Source: Burkholderiales bacterium
Lineage (GTDB): Bacteria > Pseudomonadota > Gammaproteobacteria > Burkholderiales > Burkholderiaceae_C
Direction: 5' to 3'
DNA: 6,983 bases
NCBI GenBank assembly: GCA_005786815.1
Contig: SYDB01000172.1
Location: 1-6,983, forward strand
Under the pieces are notes generated by a model. The model was not told where the DNA came from and made no database searches. It saw only the letters and a list, made by a program, of their open reading frames with translations. Positions 5,504 to 6,983 of this stretch are shown in pieces; position 1 is the stretch's first letter, and the number at the start of each line of letters is the position of its first letter. The position numbers and the translations under genes were made by a program.

Positions 5504-6498
5504 AGGGGTACAGGAGGTTGCACGGAATCGATAAATTGTTGCAGAGCCGCTGGCAGAGGGGCTTTGACGGTGACGGGTCGTGCACTCACGGGATGCTGAA
5601 ACTTCAATTGCCATGCATGCAAAAACATGCGTTTGAGCCCCAACTTTTGCAACTGCTTGTTTTGCTCAAAGTCGCCGTATTTGTCGTCACCCGCGATCGG
5701 ATGCCCTTGGCTGGCCAAGTGCACACGAATCTGGTGGGTACGCCCCGTCTTGATCGTCACTTCCAACAAGGTGTAAGGCCCTACCGTCCGCGCAACGCGC
5801 ACCAAGGTAATGGCGCGCTGGCCATTGGGGTCGTCCTTGCCCACCACTTTGACGCGACGCTCCCCTTCGCCTTCACCGCTGGCCAAGGTGTATTTAAATA
5901 GAGGTACATCGATCACTTTTTTGTTCGAGGGCCACAAGCCCAAGACCAAAGCCAAATAGGTTTTGCCCGTCTCACGGTCTCGAAATTGGTCTTGTAAAAG
6001 TTTGAGCGCACTGCGTTTTTTGGCAATCAGCAGTACGCCCGAGGTTTCACGGTCTAAGCGGTGCACAAGTTCTAAATTCAAACTAGCCGGCCGCGCACGG
6101 CGCAGTTGCTCAATCACCCCAAAACTTACGCCACTGCCGCCATGCACCGCGACTCCGGCGGGTTTGTCGATGGCGATCAGCGCCTCGTCTTCCATAAGCA
6201 CCTCGAACTCGCGGGCGGGGGCAGGTGCGTCTTCTTTGGCTTGCACTTGGGCGGAGATGCGAACCGGCGGGACGCGGATCAAGTCACCCGCCTCAATTCG
6301 ATGGTCCGCCGAGGCGCGCCCCTTGTTCACCCGCACTTCGCCCGAACGAATGATGCGGTATACATGGTTTTTGGGGACCCCCTTGAGATGGCGCATCAAA
6401 AAATTGTCGAGTCGTTGCCCTGCCGAGTCGTCGTCCACGGCTAGGGTTTTCACCGAAGGGTCTGGAGCTGGATGGATAGCCCCTATAATGTGTTTCAC
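5500..6498 (-). CDS. rluC: 23S rRNA pseudouridine synthase, RluC type (955/2504/2580)
   Basis: 332 residues from GTG 6498 (E. coli RluC has 319). An S4 RNA-binding domain at about 27-80 (AGQRLDNFL, VYRIIRSGEVRVN) is followed by the RluA-type catalytic domain: IAIDKPAGVAVHG (108-120), VHRLDRETSG (145-154, catalytic Asp149), KTYLALV (179-185), IKTGRTHQIRVHLA (249-262) and GDDKYGD (270-276). It modifies three uridines of 23S rRNA. A position divergent from rne is conserved with E. coli, which supports RluC over RluD. The start is uncertain: there is no ATG before residue 35, the open frame continues to a TTG at 6630, but GTG 6498 gives MKHIIG and a normal length. No clear Shine-Dalgarno precedes it. 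First gene of the operon with the HAD, Rieske and S49 genes. Confidence 0.93.
   Translation of the reverse strand: MKHIIGAIHPAPDPSVKTLAVDDDSAGQRLDNFLMRHLKGVPKNHVYRIIRSGEVRVNKGRASADHRIEAGDLIRVPPVRISAQVQAKEDAPAPAREFEVLMEDEALIAIDKPAGVAVHGGSGVSFGVIEQLRRARPASLNLELVHRLDRETSGVLLIAKKRSALKLLQDQFRDRETGKTYLALVLGLWPSNKKVIDVPLFKYTLASGEGEGERRVKVVGKDDPNGQRAITLVRVARTVGPYTLLEVTIKTGRTHQIRVHLASQGHPIAGDDKYGDFEQNKQLQKLGLKRMFLHAWQLKFQHPVSARPVTVKAPLPAALQQFIDSVQPPVPL
6484..6489 (+). promoter_or_regulatory. Perfect -10 box (TATAAT), candidate rne promoter
   Basis: TATAAT occurs on the plus strand only 9 bp inside the rluC coding region. A start near 6496 would give an rne leader of about 420 nt, similar in size to the 361-nt E. 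coli leader. The -35 region is poor (TCTGGA with a 17-bp spacer) and there is no extended -10 TG, so this is a candidate, not a firm call. Transcription from here would begin right over the rluC GTG codon (6498-6496). Confidence 0.4.
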
Positions 6499-6572
6499 CA
6501 GCGTATGCTTGTAAGTGCTTGATTTAACTGAGATTAGAGCACGGACAGAGCACCGCGGTGAGGTCGATGCCC

Positions 6573-6633
6573 CTTTTGGGCCCGTTTCGCAGACCCAGTA
6601 CCAAAGAGGCTGGATGGCCAAACGCCCCAAAAG
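6573..6633 (+). other. rne leader long-range stem with inner hairpin
   Basis: CTTTTGGG (6573-6580) pairs perfectly with CCCAAAAG (6626-6633). After a 2x1 internal loop, CGTTT (6583-6587) pairs with AAACG (6620-6624). Inside, CCAG (6595-6598) can pair with CTGG (6610-6613). Together this is a 13-pair closing stem around a small inner hairpin. Confidence 0.45.
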
Positions 6634-6634
6634 T

Positions 6635-6648
6635 TGAGCAGACGCTCA
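6635..6648 (+). other. rne leader short perfect hairpin
   Basis: TGAGC, tetraloop AGAC, GCTCA: a perfect 5-bp stem (6 with a closing U-G pair), starting immediately after the long-range stem 6573-6633, so the two could stack end to end. Confidence 0.45.
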
Positions 6649-6678
6649 GAAAACACTGAAATGGAATACCCCAAAGTT

Positions 6679-6704
6679 GGTGAGGTCCTTGAAATAACCT
6701 CATC
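6679..6704 (+). other. rne leader hairpin, 8-bp stem and 10-nt loop
   Basis: GGTGAGGT (6679-6686) pairs with ACCTCATC (6697-6704) with one G-U pair, around the A/U-rich loop CCTTGAAATA. The loop has the single-stranded A/U-rich character that RNase E prefers. Confidence 0.5.
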
Positions 6705-6784
6705 AGCGGATTACAGCGAGTTAGCAATCCCATGGTTGTCGCGAAATTTATCTCCGAACCCGCTCTCATCCACGCGCCCACCCT

Positions 6785-6819
6785 CCGTCGGCTGTGCACT
6801 CAAGCGCACGCCTTGACGG
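6785..6819 (+). other. rne leader long irregular hairpin
   Basis: CCGTC-GGC-(T)-GTGC, loop ACTCAAGC, GCAC-GCC-(TT)-GACGG: twelve Watson-Crick pairs with a one-base bulge at 6793 on the left and a two-base bulge at 6813-6814 on the right. This is the most stable-looking stem in the leader. Confidence 0.6.
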
Positions 6820-6860
6820 TCGCCACGGCAATTCCCTTCGTTTTTTGACGTCCTCTCTGG

Positions 6861-6889
6861 CATCGTTGGCCCGTCATGGGCCTGTGATG
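6861..6889 (+). other. rne leader hairpin next to the ribosome binding site
   Basis: CATCG-TT-GGCCC, loop GTCAT, GGGCC-TGTGATG: eleven pairs (nine Watson-Crick, two G-U) with a single T/T mismatch. The GGCCC/GGGCC part is perfect. It ends 12 nt before the rne Shine-Dalgarno, a place where protein binding or cleavage could change translation. No U-run follows directly, so it is not a standard terminator. Confidence 0.6.
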
Positions 6890-6901
6890 TTTAAGAAATG
6901 T

Positions 6902-6906
6902 GAAGG
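6902..6906 (+). promoter_or_regulatory. rne ribosome binding site
   Basis: GAAGG, 8 nt before ATG 6915, a good Shine-Dalgarno that fixes the rne start. Confidence 0.75.
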
Positions 6907-6914
6907 TACGCTCC

Positions 6915-6983
6915 ATGAAACGGATGCTCATTAACGCCACCCAGGCAGAAGAACGCCGCTTGGCTATCGTCGACGGACAAAAA
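6915..6983 (+). CDS. rne: Ribonuclease E, N-terminal fragment
   Basis: The first 23 codons, running off the right edge. The translation begins MKRMLINATQAEERRLAIV and continues VDGQK, nearly the same as the E. coli RNase E N-terminus (MKRMLINATQ...VDGQ). RNase E is the main endoribonuclease of mRNA decay and rRNA/tRNA maturation, and the scaffold of the degradosome. The N-terminus here is part of the RNase H-like subdomain that precedes the S1 domain; the catalytic Asp residues lie outside the window. Divergent orientation to rluC is conserved with E. coli. It is preceded by a long structured leader, which suggests autoregulation. Confidence 0.95.
   Translation, partial: MKRMLINATQAEERRLAIVDGQK

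Larger units (their letters stand above)
6496..6914 (+). ncRNA. Structured 5' leader of rne (candidate)
   Basis: The 416 bp between the rluC start and the rne start hold no credible gene on either strand. On the plus strand they hold at least five separate inverted repeats (listed separately), separated by unpaired stretches such as the C-rich run 6744-6784 and a U-run 6841-6846. In E. coli, RNase E controls its own level by cleaving its mRNA, and this depends on stem-loops in a long 5' leader. Position, length and fold density fit the same role here. No sequence match to the enterobacterial element is evident by eye. The left end depends on the uncertain promoter. The rluC promoter must also lie here on the other strand; a TCTAAT box at 6538-6533 is a weak candidate without a -35. 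Confidence 0.55.

Noticed and set aside
4979..5599. A 206-codon plus-strand frame
   Set aside because: It is antisense to the HAD phosphatase, whose four motifs are intact; the opposite frame has no recognisable domain.
5504..5614. N-terminal extension of the HAD phosphatase to 5614
   Set aside because: The extension lies within the rluC 3' end, is low in complexity, and the ATGA overlap start at 5503 fits the family.
5963..6514. A 183-codon plus-strand frame
   Set aside because: It is entirely antisense to rluC, rich in Ser/Arg/Thr as expected of a mirror frame, and has no family motif.
6551..6560. Perfect 10-bp palindrome CACCGCGGTG in the rne leader as an operator
   Set aside because: It is a single short G/C-rich palindrome with no second copy and no recognised binding protein, and so could be chance.
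6661..6816. A 51-codon ATG frame on the plus strand before rne that could be a leader peptide
   Set aside because: There is no Shine-Dalgarno before the ATG, the protein is not recognisable, and the frame runs through the inverted repeats, which explain the sequence better.
6813..6850. Two TTGACG sequences (6813-6818 and 6845-6850) as -35 boxes for rne
   Set aside because: Neither has a -10-like hexamer 16-18 bp downstream; the first is partly in the right arm of a hairpin.
1..6983. Search for mobile elements, CRISPR repeats, tRNA/rRNA genes, toxin-antitoxin pairs or defence genes
   Set aside because: No array of repeats, transposase, attachment site or tRNA-like fold was seen; all long frames are accounted for by conserved housekeeping-type genes.

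Overview
The window looks like core chromosome of a betaproteobacterium, most likely Burkholderiales and probably Comamonadaceae. This rests on the style of the PlsX, YceF, RluC, L32 and RNase E sequences and on gene order, not on a database search. There are no mobile elements, CRISPR arrays, tRNA or rRNA genes, and nearly all of it is coding.

Layout. (1) On the minus strand, reading from about 1990 down to 1: yceD (DUF177), rpmF (ribosomal protein L32), plsX (phosphate:acyl-ACP acyltransferase) and the first codons of fabH. This is the classic ribosome/phospholipid/fatty-acid cluster. A strong sigma70-type promoter overlaps the yceD stop codon, and a good intrinsic terminator or attenuator lies between rpmF and plsX. 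(2) Divergent from yceD, with only 28 bp between start codons, is yceF (Maf-type m7GTP pyrophosphatase). It is followed on the plus strand by an RsmI-like SAM-dependent methyltransferase of unknown substrate. (3) Convergent with these is a tight minus-strand operon, rluC - HAD phosphatase - Rieske protein - S49 peptidase (sppA-like), with junctions of -4, 10 and 8 nt. (4) Divergent from rluC is rne (RNase E), of which only the first 23 codons are inside the window. It is preceded by about 416 bp without a credible gene.

In E. coli the order is rne / rluC / yceF / yceD-rpmF-plsX-fabH. Here the same backbone is kept, but four genes (methyltransferase, S49 peptidase, Rieske protein, HAD phosphatase) sit between yceF and rluC. 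The themes are ribosome maturation (RluC, YceD, L32), RNA decay (RNase E), nucleotide-pool cleaning (YceF) and lipid synthesis (PlsX, FabH).

The most interesting unexplained stretch is the rne upstream region. A TATAAT box overlaps the 5' end of rluC, and the roughly 420 nt between it and rne can fold into at least five separate hairpins. Two of these are long irregular stems of 11-12 pairs, and one ends just before the ribosome binding site. This resembles, in arrangement but not visibly in sequence, the autoregulatory rne leader of enterobacteria, and may be a lineage-specific version.
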